DNA from: Bacteroidia bacterium
GTDB taxonomy: Bacteria > Bacteroidota > Bacteroidia > Bacteroidales > Azobacteroidaceae
Reading direction: 5' to 3'
Assembly: GCA_025996865.1 (NCBI GenBank)
Contig: BNTV01000132.1
Span: 1 to 12,296, forward strand
Length of the DNA: 12,296 nucleotides
Part shown: positions 1 to 5,679 of the stretch, one piece after another
How positions within the stretch are numbered: position 1 is the first letter of the stretch
Layout of the letters: each line of letters begins with the position of its first letter
Notes under the pieces: model-generated
Databases searched by the model: none
Seen by the model: the letters and a program-made list of their open reading frames with translations, nothing else
Told to the model about the DNA's origin: nothing
Translations under genes and position numbers: made by a program

Positions 1-62
1 TTTTGCAAAATTAGTAATAGTGAGTTTTTAAGGTAATTTTTTAAATTTAATTTTTTACAAAG

Positions 63-1889
63 ATGAAAAGAAATCTTTTTTTTCTAATTATGATTGCAAT
101 TGCGTTAATAACAGGCAGTTGCAGCAACGACCTCGATGAAGTTCCTGCGCCTGCCGCGGGCAGCAGCGGTCATGCAATCACGTTTGAGTCCTGGACAAAC
201 AAACCGCTCCGGGCGGCTACTAAAGCCGACGACGTTACGGATTTTGCCGTGCTGGCTACGGATACGACCACGGGGGCGATAGACACGGTGCTTATTAACG
301 GTGTTCGCGTTACCGGCAGCAACGCTACGAGCTGGACTTACACTCCGCTTGCCTTCTGGCCGGAAACAGCCGCTGTTAATTTCTTTGCTTTCTCCCCGAC
401 GGCGGCAGTGGGTATTACCAACGGTGCAACAGCATTGGCGGGTCAATACGATACGATTCCCGGTGAACCAAGCATCGAGTATGAGTTGCCCACCGTGCTT
501 ACCAACCAGGCAGACTTGCTGGTGGCCCGTCATTCCGGCACTTATGCCGCTGAAGGCGCTTCCGGGGTTACCTTGAATTTCCGCCACGCCCTCTCGCGCG
601 TCCTGTTCCAGGCAAAGAGCGAAAGCTCGATGGGTTTTATCGTGTCGAGCATCAAGCTGAAAAATGTCAAGAGCAAGGCTACGCTGGATTTGAACAATGT
701 GCCCAAGGATGCCACAGCGTTTCCTTACCCGACCGATAATGCTACCATTGATACGGTCGGATACCAAACATTTTGGGAACCTGATAGCCCAACAGCACCC
801 ACCGTTGTTGACCTGGAGGCAAATCTGACAACTACTGCCGTTGCGGGCGGCGGCGCCTGGACTTACATTGTCGGCGACGCCGATGCGCTTTACGTCATTC
901 CGCAGGAAAACGAAGCTTCTGATTTGAAGAATGCAACCCTGGTAACCGGCGCAGACCCTTCTTCTCTGTTTTATATCGAGATTACCTATAAGGAAGATGG
1001 TTTAGGTGCGGTAGACAGGACTTATGCGGTTCCTGTTCCGGCCATCGTTGGCGATGCATATAAATCTTCCATCGCGTTTGAAATGGAGCGGCAATATACC
1101 TTCCAGTTTGAACTGTTTGGCAAAAAACCCATCGAATTTAAAGGTGTTACGGTAAGCGATTACGATGAAGTTACCCAGGAAGAGCTGCTTCGCTTGCATT
1201 GGGCAGGTTCAAACATCTATTATGACGCTGCGCTTAAGCATTTGACGTTTGCCGACAGCGACGATAAGAGCAAAGAGCAGTATCAGGGGGTTTATTTCAA
1301 GTGGGGCAGCCTTACAGGTATCTCGCCCCTAGGAGCATACGTTCAAGGCTCTACGGTGACTTATCCGATGGGAGGCGAGGCTAGTGCTGCTCCGGCTTGG
1401 ACGGCTATTTCTTACGTTACGTCTGATCCCGGCGCTCATCCCCGTGATGCTAAATACCTGACCGAAACAGCCTATGACACTATCAGCGGAGTAGGCGATA
1501 TATGCAAGTATTTAACAGAGAGGGGTTGGGCTCCAAAAGGTAAACGCTGGCGCATGCCGACTTCGGCTGAGTTTGGAGACGCGGGCGATTACGGTAATGT
1601 CGGCGCCACCACTTGGCCTGCTGTTTCTGCCGTGAATGCAGACGGCACCACTGCCCTTGCCAACGGAAAGCAGTTGCGAAAATTAAACACCCCGTTCTTC
1701 CCCACTTCCGGGTTTCGTAACTATACGGGGGGCGCAGTGGGCTACACGGGTTCGAACGGCTACTACTGGTCATCATCACCGTACAGCTCTACTAACGGCT
1801 TCAGCTTGCTCTTCGTTGTCCCGGCGGCGTACCCAGCGTACAGCCACGATCGGGCGGACGGCTTCCCTGTCCGCTGTGTGTCAGAATGA
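63..1889 (+). CDS. Fimbrillin-family lipoprotein with C-type-lectin-like C-terminal domain, candidate DGR target
   Basis: Probable surface adhesin or fimbrial subunit. Residues 1-20 form a lipoprotein signal peptide: a charged MKRN start, a hydrophobic core, then a lipobox ITGSC with Cys20 as the lipidation site. Residues ~37-350 read as an Mfa-like/FimA-like fimbrillin domain, with the usual features of an early ITFE strand, an Arg-Ala after the N-terminal linker (R50-A51), a W-Y-P-x-x-x-W-P segment near 91-100, FFAF at 107-110 and LNFRHALSRV at 171-180. Residues ~380-608 form a second domain with WRMPTSAEF (496-504), YYWSSS (567-572) and a terminal GFPVRCV, the signature of FISUMP/C-type-lectin-like domains; Cys481 and Cys605 could pair. 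In Bacteroidales this domain pair is a frequent DGR target. The ATG at 63 directly precedes the signal peptide; no clear Shine-Dalgarno is seen, which is normal in this phylum. The gene looks more GC-rich than the toxin-antitoxin region to its right. It lacks a T9SS sorting domain, so export as a Sec lipoprotein is inferred. Confidence 0.88.
   Translation: MKRNLFFLIMIAIALITGSCSNDLDEVPAPAAGSSGHAITFESWTNKPLRAATKADDVTDFAVLATDTTTGAIDTVLINGVRVTGSNATSWTYTPLAFWPETAAVNFFAFSPTAAVGITNGATALAGQYDTIPGEPSIEYELPTVLTNQADLLVARHSGTYAAEGASGVTLNFRHALSRVLFQAKSESSMGFIVSSIKLKNVKSKATLDLNNVPKDATAFPYPTDNATIDTVGYQTFWEPDSPTAPTVVDLEANLTTTAVAGGGAWTYIVGDADALYVIPQENEASDLKNATLVTGADPSSLFYIEITYKEDGLGAVDRTYAVPVPAIVGDAYKSSIAFEMERQYTFQFELFGKKPIEFKGVTVSDYDEVTQEELLRLHWAGSNIYYDAALKHLTFADSDDKSKEQYQGVYFKWGSLTGISPLGAYVQGSTVTYPMGGEASAAPAWTAISYVTSDPGAHPRDAKYLTETAYDTISGVGDICKYLTERGWAPKGKRWRMPTSAEFGDAGDYGNVGATTWPAVSAVNADGTTALANGKQLRKLNTPFFPTSGFRNYTGGAVGYTGSNGYYWSSSPYSSTNGFSLLFVVPAAYPAYSHDRADGFPVRCVSE
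1719..1880 (+). other. Candidate DGR variable region (VR) at the 3' end of the fimbrillin gene
   Basis: DGRs copy a template repeat into a target gene while changing template adenines, so AAC and AAT codons in the template become codons that differ at bases 1 and 2 and keep the third base. Here residues 581, 583, 585, 586, 590, 593, 594, 595, 596 and 599 are encoded by agc, ctc, gtt, gtc, tac, tac, agc, cac, gat and gac, all NNC or NNT and all reachable from AAC or AAT in that way. They are interleaved with fixed residues (F584, R597, A598, G600, F601) that match the family framework, in which these sites are typically Asn-rich before diversification. The segment ends just before the stop codon, as DGR VRs usually do. 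The limits are approximate because no template repeat is present for alignment. Confidence 0.62.
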
Positions 1890-1908
1890 GTGTGATCTGA
1901 GTGCCTGC

Positions 1909-1934
1909 TGACGATGGGATTTATCCCATCGTCA
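1909..1934 (+). other. Hairpin/cruciform just after the candidate VR
   Basis: The arms are 1909-1919 (TGACGATGGGA) and 1924-1934 (TCCCATCGTCA), a perfect 11-bp inverted repeat around a 4-nt loop (TTTA). It begins 19 bases after the fimbrillin stop. No T-tract follows (the next bases are AGGCCGG), so it is a poor intrinsic terminator. In characterised DGRs a short hairpin or cruciform directly downstream of the VR stimulates mutagenic homing, and the stem length, tetranucleotide loop and position here fit that role. The structure is read directly from the sequence; the role is inferred. Confidence 0.6.
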
Positions 1935-2014
1935 AGGCCGGTGCGTAATTGTAAACAAGATGACGGGCGTTTCTAACCAAGGTTTGGCCGGAATAATGGT
2001 ATATTATATATTCG

Positions 2015-2040
2015 ACAGGCGCAAATTCATTCGCGCCTGT
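2015..2040. repeat. 8-bp inverted repeat (hairpin)
   Basis: ACAGGCGC at 2015-2022 is the exact reverse complement of GCGCCTGT at 2033-2040, with a 10-nt AT-rich loop. It is GC-rich against an AT-rich background and lies 25 bases before the next hairpin. No T-run follows directly, so it is not a standard terminator. Its function is unknown; it could belong to the leader of a short transcript or be part of a 3' processing signal for the fimbrillin mRNA. Confidence 0.5.
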
Positions 2041-2064
2041 GTGGGTATATTTTATGTGTGTGTC

Positions 2065-2100
2065 GTGTGGAGATGCGCGGGAGCGTGTCTCCACACTTTT
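2065..2100 (+). terminator. Probable rho-independent terminator
   Basis: GTGTGGAGA (2065-2073) pairs perfectly with TCTCCACAC (2088-2096) and TTTT follows at 2097-2100. Inside the loop, CGC and GCG can close a further 3-bp stem around GGGA, giving a compact two-tier hairpin. It is the best terminator candidate for rightward transcription from the fimbrillin gene, although it lies 176 bases past the stop. The T-tract is short (four), so strength is uncertain. Confidence 0.55.
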
Positions 2101-2168
2101 AATGAAGAAAAGAGACATCCCATACTCAATGCACAAAGCCATGCCGCGCAAAGCTCCTGATACTCTTA

Positions 2169-2208
2169 AAAACGTAATAACGTTTTCAGTAAAACGTTAT
2201 TACGTTTT
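2169..2208. repeat. Perfect 18-bp inverted repeat with nested palindromes
   Basis: The arms 2169-2186 and 2191-2208 are exact reverse complements separated by the 4-nt loop CAGT. Each arm is itself a smaller palindrome: AAAACGT, a 4-nt spacer (AATA or TATT), then ACGTTTT. The unit therefore occurs four times in alternating orientation, and another ACGTTTT lies at 2224-2230. The stem is AT-rich (CG only at the four ACGT cores). It could be a bidirectional terminator, a protein-binding array or the remnant of a mobile-element end; the sequence does not decide between these. Confidence 0.7.
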
Positions 2209-2295
2209 GTTCAAATTGTACTGACGTTTTGCTTTATTCGTCCTTACATTTTTTCAAACTTCAAGTTGACTGGAGCTGACCGAAAAGTCTGGTTT

Positions 2296-2418
2296 CGTCA
2301 TTGCGAGACTCCAATAAACACGTTTATCAAAAAGGGAAATGACGAGATAAAGTGAAGTAATTAAAAATCAATGAGTTGTGAAAACTCGTCATTATAAGCC
2401 GTAGGCGAAGCAATCCGG
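2296..2418. repeat. Degraded dispersed intergenic repeat (CGTCATTGCGAG / CGAAGCAATCC type)
   Basis: CGTCATTGCGAG occurs at 2296-2307. A second copy begins CTCGTCATT at 2385 and runs to GGCGAAGCAATCCGG ending at 2418. AATGACGAG at 2338-2346 is the exact inverse of CTCGTCATT at 2385-2393. The pairing of CGTCATTGCGAG with CGAAGCAATCC is a motif I recall from repetitive intergenic elements in many bacterial genomes. The family assignment rests on memory, not on other copies in this window. Confidence 0.45.
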
Positions 2419-2521
2419 AGCATTGAATGTTAGTCTTGAATTCGGGAGTAAGTTCGCGTAGAACCATCCGCTGAGGTGTCTTGATGAGGGAGGCGAAAAT
2501 TGCTGATGCCTTGTCGCCCAT

Positions 2522-2552
2522 TTTGCAGTTCAAATAAATAGTTGTATATTTG
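2522..2552 (+). promoter_or_regulatory. Bacteroidetes-type promoter for the toxin-antitoxin pair
   Basis: TTTG at 2522-2525 and TATATTTG at 2545-2552, spaced by 19 bases, match the Bacteroidetes primary-sigma consensus TTTG (-33) and TAnnTTTG (-7). Transcription would start near 2558-2560, leaving a leader of about 20 bases before the antitoxin ATG at 2579. Type II modules are normally autorepressed, but no clear operator palindrome overlaps this promoter. Confidence 0.65.
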
Positions 2553-2578
2553 CATCAAGTAAAAAAATTATCAGAGCA

Positions 2579-2785
2579 ATGGAACAGTTAACAGGAATAG
2601 AATACGAAAAAGATGCAACGGGGCGAACAAGGTACATCCGCATTGATATTGACAAATACGGCGAAAACGAGACTTTACAAGACTTCTTAGACGGAATCGA
2701 AGTAATGTTTAACAAAGACAAAGAAACCGTTACCCTGCAAGAATTTAACGAACATATTGATAAACGGCTAAAAGAATATGTATAA
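2579..2785 (+). CDS. Probable antitoxin of a type II toxin-antitoxin pair
   Basis: Small, charged protein of 68 residues encoded directly upstream of a RelE/ParE-type toxin, the classical antitoxin-first order. The N-terminal half (GRTRYIRIDIDKYG, residues 15-28) looks like a short beta strand leading into acidic helices (29-68), a plausible toxin-binding tail. I see no clear ribbon-helix-helix, helix-turn-helix or Phd motif, so the DNA-binding family cannot be named. Its last 8 bases overlap the toxin start, which implies translational coupling. The ATG at 2579 follows the promoter at 2522-2552 by a short leader. The antitoxin call depends mainly on the neighbour. Confidence 0.68.
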   Translation: MEQLTGIEYEKDATGRTRYIRIDIDKYGENETLQDFLDGIEVMFNKDKETVTLQEFNEHIDKRLKEYV

Positions 2786-3032
2786 AGTTGTTATCAATAA
2801 GCAGGTACTTAAATCGTTAGACAAAGTGCCTGCCGACTACCTTTTGAAAATTAGAGAAGCGGTAAACAGTTTAGAACAAGAACCGCGCCCATTTGGCTGT
2901 ATAAAAATGTCCGGCTTCGTAAATTTATATCGCATCCGTGCGGGCATCTACCGCATTGTTTATTCTATCGAAGACACTATTTTAACCGTCGAAATTGTTA
3001 AAATAGACCATCGAAGCAGGGTTTACAAATAA
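2778..3032 (+). CDS. RelE/ParE-family toxin
   Basis: 84 residues, the usual length for this superfamily. The N-terminus (MYKVVINKQVLKSLDKVP) forms the first strand and helix. The segment from residue 51, YRIRAGIYRIVYSIEDT, then VEIVKIDHRSRVYK to the C-terminus, fits the RelE/ParE pattern Y-R-x-R-x-G-x-Y-R-x-x-Y followed by a terminal H-R-x-x-V-Y. RelE-like members cleave mRNA on the ribosome, while ParE-like members poison gyrase; the basic C-terminal HRSRVYK suits an mRNA interferase but does not prove it. The start overlaps the antitoxin stop by 8 bases. The gene faces the permease gene head-on, with 145 bases between stops and no strong terminator there. Confidence 0.85.
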   Translation: MYKVVINKQVLKSLDKVPADYLLKIREAVNSLEQEPRPFGCIKMSGFVNLYRIRAGIYRIVYSIEDTILTVEIVKIDHRSRVYK

Positions 3033-3177
3033 ATTAAACTTTCATGCGTACCAAAACCTGAAAGCCGATACGGTGGGAATTGTTTGCTTTTTGTTGTTTT
3101 GAGTTTTAAAAAGCTAAATATTAAATTGAGGTGCTGAACCTGGAAGACCGTATGGTATATAATTCTTTGCCTTTTAT

Positions 3178-4263
3178 TTACCGGGGCGCCTTACTATAAA
3201 GATAAGCTGCAATGACTATATACAAAATATTGGGTATCCAAACGGCAACGAAAGCGCTTACCGCCCCGGCTATCGCCATCGACGATGAAACCTGCATGAA
3301 GAGGATATAGGAAAAACTTAACAATAAGCCCATGCCGATATTGAAGCCCATGCCGCCTTTTATTTTCCGGGAACTCAAAGAAGCGCCGATAATGGTCAGA
3401 ATAAAGGCGGCAAATGTCATGGCGTATCGTTTATGATATTCTATTTCAAAAAGTTGAATATTTCCTATGCCGCGTTCCTTTTGCCGGTCGATATATTTTT
3501 TTAATTGGGGAGTCGTCAATTGTTCCGAGTCATCAACTGAAATCATAAAATCCGAAGGAACAATGGTTAAGGTTGTATCTATCTGCTCGCCCAGTGTGAT
3601 TTTTTCCCGCATTCCGATAAAGTCCCGAATCATGTAATTTTCTATTTTCCAATGATATGCCGAATCCCAAGTGATATTTTTAGCCGTTAATCTCGAAACT
3701 AATTTTTTGTCGTCAAACTTGTCCAACGAAAAGTCCCGTCCTCTTCGGGAAGAATTGTCAAAACTGCCGAAATGGGCAATCACTCCGGGTTCTACTTCCA
3801 ACTGGATATTCGTGTCATAATGCTTTTTTCTGTCTCTTATGTACGTGTTTTCAAAGTTGATACGTCCCACATTGGCTGGAGGAATGATGTAACTGTTCAG
3901 TAAAAAAGTACAAAGCGCAATTATGCCGGCTGATATTAAATAAGGCCTGATGAGGCGGTCGAAGTTCAACCCACTCGCCATCATCGCTATAATCTCCGAA
4001 TTATCAGCCAGTTTTGAGGTAAAGAAAATAACAGCGATAAATACAAAAAGTGGACTGAAAAGATTAACGAAATACGGAATAAAATTCAGGTAATAATCAA
4101 TAACAATCGCGTGCATGGACGGCGAAGTCTTGATGAAATTATCTATTTTGGCGTTGATGTCAATCATTACGACGATAGCGATAATCAACGTAATGGTAAA
4201 CACATACGTACCAAGGAATTTCTTGATGATGTACCAATCAATGATTGTAAAAAACTTTTTCAT
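3178..4263 (-). CDS. LptF/LptG (YjgP/YjgQ) family permease
   Basis: Inner-membrane subunit of the Lpt ABC transporter that extracts lipopolysaccharide and passes it to the periplasmic bridge. The 361 residues show the family layout: three N-terminal membrane helices (~14-34, 62-83, 106-127), a soluble periplasmic region (~135-275, a beta-jellyroll in known structures) and three C-terminal helices (~279-297, 304-326, 332-356). The cytoplasmic stretch SEIIAMMASGLNFDRLIRP (89-107) corresponds to the coupling helix that contacts the LptB ATPase. The length is typical. Which of the two paralogues it represents cannot be decided from this window. The ATG (complement of 4261-4263) lies 7 bases after the tgt stop, so the two genes are very probably co-transcribed; the tgt-permease pairing is common in Bacteroidetes. 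Confidence 0.9.
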   Translation of the reverse strand: MKKFFTIIDWYIIKKFLGTYVFTITLIIAIVVMIDINAKIDNFIKTSPSMHAIVIDYYLNFIPYFVNLFSPLFVFIAVIFFTSKLADNSEIIAMMASGLNFDRLIRPYLISAGIIALCTFLLNSYIIPPANVGRINFENTYIRDRKKHYDTNIQLEVEPGVIAHFGSFDNSSRRGRDFSLDKFDDKKLVSRLTAKNITWDSAYHWKIENYMIRDFIGMREKITLGEQIDTTLTIVPSDFMISVDDSEQLTTPQLKKYIDRQKERGIGNIQLFEIEYHKRYAMTFAAFILTIIGASLSSRKIKGGMGFNIGMGLLLSFSYILFMQVSSSMAIAGAVSAFVAVWIPNILYIVIAAYLYSKAPR

Positions 4264-4270
4264 TGTCGAA

Positions 4271-5401
4271 TCATAATCTGTTTTGAATTTTGGGCAGCAT
4301 GGACATTTTCCACATCCCGAAATCTCCTTCGATAATGTGTTTCCTTGCTTCTTTCACCAACCACAGGTAAAATGCGAGATTATGAATAGAAGCGATTTGC
4401 AAACCTAAAATTTCGTCTGTTACAAACAAGTGGCGAAGGTACGCTTTTGAATAGAAATTATCAATAGCAGAAGCGCCATTTTCTTCAACCGGACTGAAAT
4501 CGTTTTCCCATTTTTTATTCCGTATATTCATAATCCCCTCTTTTGTAAATAGTTGTCCGTTTCGTCCGTTTCGGGTAGGCATGATGCAATCAAACATATC
4601 CACGCCCCGTTCGATGGCTTCCAGCAAATTCGCCGGTGTGCCGACGCCCATCAGGTAACGCGGTTTATCTTTCGGAAGAATTTCGTTGACTAATTCAATC
4701 ATTTCGTACATTTTTTCAACCGGTTCGCCAACTGCCAATCCACCAATGGCATTTCCACCGGCGTTTTTTGAAGCGACATTTTCGGCGGCCTTTTGCCGCA
4801 AATCCCGGTAAACGCAGCCCTGAACGATAGGGAACAAACTTTGTTCGTAACCATATTTGGCTTCCGTTTCGTCCAAGCGGCGGATGCAGCGATTGAGCCA
4901 GCGTTCGGTCAGTTCGAGGGATTTTTTGGCATATTCGTAGTCGGCGTCTCCCGGCGTACATTCGTCGAATGCCATGATGATGTCGGCTCCGATACTTCGT
5001 TGGATATCCATCACTTTTTCTGGGGTAAACAGATGTTTTGAGCCGTCGATGTGAGAACGAAATTCAGCGCCTTCTTCCCGGAGTTTCCGGTTTTCAGCCA
5101 GAGAAAAAACCTGAAATCCGCCGCTATCGGTCAGAATCGGCCGGTCCCAACCGTTGAAACGGTGCAAACCGCCGGCCTGTTCAAGGATTTCAACACCCGG
5201 GCGCAAATACAAATGATAGGTATTTCCCAAGATAATTTCAGCCTTTATATCTTCCTTTAATTCGCTGAAATGTACAGCTTTGACGGTTCCTTGCGTGCCG
5301 ACAGGCATGAAAATCGGCGTTTCGATTGTTCCGTGTCCGGTGGTGATTCGGCCGGCGCGGGCGTTGGAGGATTTATCTGTATGTTGTAATTGAAATTTCA
5401 T
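4271..5401 (-). CDS. tgt: tRNA-guanine(34) transglycosylase (queuine tRNA-ribosyltransferase)
   Basis: Exchanges guanine-34 for the queuine precursor preQ1 in tRNAs with GUN anticodons. Starting at MKFQL gives 376 residues, the family length; an in-frame ATG 21 bases upstream adds an atypical MSYCMHS and is less likely. Motifs present: FMPVGTQGTV (31-40), ILGNTYHLYLRPG (57-69), ILTDSGGFQVFS (89-100, with the substrate-site Asp92), AFDECTP (144-150), GGLAVGEP (220-227), RYLMGVG (248-254) and MFDCIMPTRNGRNG, whose Asp271 is the expected nucleophile. The zinc ligands known from Zymomonas and E. coli (CxCxxC plus a later His) are only partly present: the three cysteines are absent between 301 and 325, while His340 in SIHN remains. 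I recall the same gap in other Bacteroidetes homologues, so it is probably lineage-typical. It is followed by the Lpt permease after 7 bases. Confidence 0.95.
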   Translation of the reverse strand: MKFQLQHTDKSSNARAGRITTGHGTIETPIFMPVGTQGTVKAVHFSELKEDIKAEIILGNTYHLYLRPGVEILEQAGGLHRFNGWDRPILTDSGGFQVFSLAENRKLREEGAEFRSHIDGSKHLFTPEKVMDIQRSIGADIIMAFDECTPGDADYEYAKKSLELTERWLNRCIRRLDETEAKYGYEQSLFPIVQGCVYRDLRQKAAENVASKNAGGNAIGGLAVGEPVEKMYEMIELVNEILPKDKPRYLMGVGTPANLLEAIERGVDMFDCIMPTRNGRNGQLFTKEGIMNIRNKKWENDFSPVEENGASAIDNFYSKAYLRHLFVTDEILGLQIASIHNLAFYLWLVKEARKHIIEGDFGMWKMSMLPKIQNRL

Positions 5402-5446
5402 TGAGTGCATGCAATAAGACAACTTGTATCGGTTATAACGACTATT

Positions 5447-5677
5447 TTACGCATTTTTAATATCTTCCAACAAATCTTCTATTTTTGTACTAAACGGCGA
5501 AACGCCATATTTTCCCATTAATTCTATAAATCCACGTTTGGATAAATTAGCCAATGTAGATGCTTGCCCTGACGAAAGAACTTCGTCTTCATAGAGTTTT
5601 GCCGCAAGATAAACAGATAAATCAAAAGTAGGAAGTAACCCCAAATTTTTCGGAATATTTAATGTTAGTGTTGCCAT
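5447..5677 (-). CDS. UPF0175-family small protein (antitoxin-like regulator)
   Basis: 76 residues with the UPF0175 pattern: a beta strand and proline at the N-terminus (LTLNIPKNLG, 4-13), then LAAKLYEDEVLSSGQASTLA (24-43), SKRGFIELMGKYGVSPF (46-62) and an acidic helix ending EDLLEDIKNA. The middle resembles a helix-turn-helix (GQASTLANLSKRGFIELM). Members often act as antitoxins of PIN-domain toxins encoded next door, but no such toxin is present: the next gene downstream is tgt. It starts 2 bases after the DedA-family stop, so translation is probably coupled and the gene sits inside the operon. Family membership is fairly clear; role here is unknown. Confidence 0.8.
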   Translation of the reverse strand: MATLTLNIPKNLGLLPTFDLSVYLAAKLYEDEVLSSGQASTLANLSKRGFIELMGKYGVSPFSTKIEDLLEDIKNA

Positions 5678-5679
5678 AA

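Larger units (their letters stand above)
1890..2578. other. Non-coding, structure-rich intergenic region
   Basis: No convincing gene lies in these 689 bases. Open frames of 61-76 codons on both strands (for example 1960-2160 + and 1921-2151 -) have no recognisable domain and run through the hairpins. The region contains the VR-proximal hairpin (1909-1934), an 8-bp hairpin (2015-2040), a terminator-like hairpin with T-tract (2065-2100), a perfect 18-bp inverted repeat (2169-2208), a degraded dispersed repeat (2296-2418) and the promoter of the toxin-antitoxin pair (2522-2552). A TG-rich run (about 2055-2063) lies between two of the hairpins. Confidence 0.7.

Noticed and set aside
105..767. Minus-strand open frame of 220 codons opposite the fimbrillin gene
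   Set aside because: It is antisense to the signal peptide and fimbrillin domain, has no domain of its own and no promoter-like site; it is a by-product of GC-rich codon use.
1909..1934. Hairpin read as a standard rho-independent terminator
   Set aside because: No T-tract follows on either strand; the hairpin at 2065-2100 is the better terminator candidate.
1960..2160. 66-codon plus-strand frame downstream of the fimbrillin gene
   Set aside because: It passes through two hairpins, one of them terminator-like with a T-tract, and has no recognisable motif; an overlapping frame on the other strand is equally long.
2327..2533. 68-codon minus-strand frame before the toxin-antitoxin pair
   Set aside because: It crosses the degraded dispersed repeat, and its start overlaps the promoter of the opposite-strand module. 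Kept only as a possible repeat-encoded remnant in the findings.
3033..3177. Bidirectional terminator between the toxin and permease genes
   Set aside because: Only a weak 6-bp stem (CTTTCA...TGAAAG) with a long loop is visible and no T-tract abuts it, so no terminator is called.
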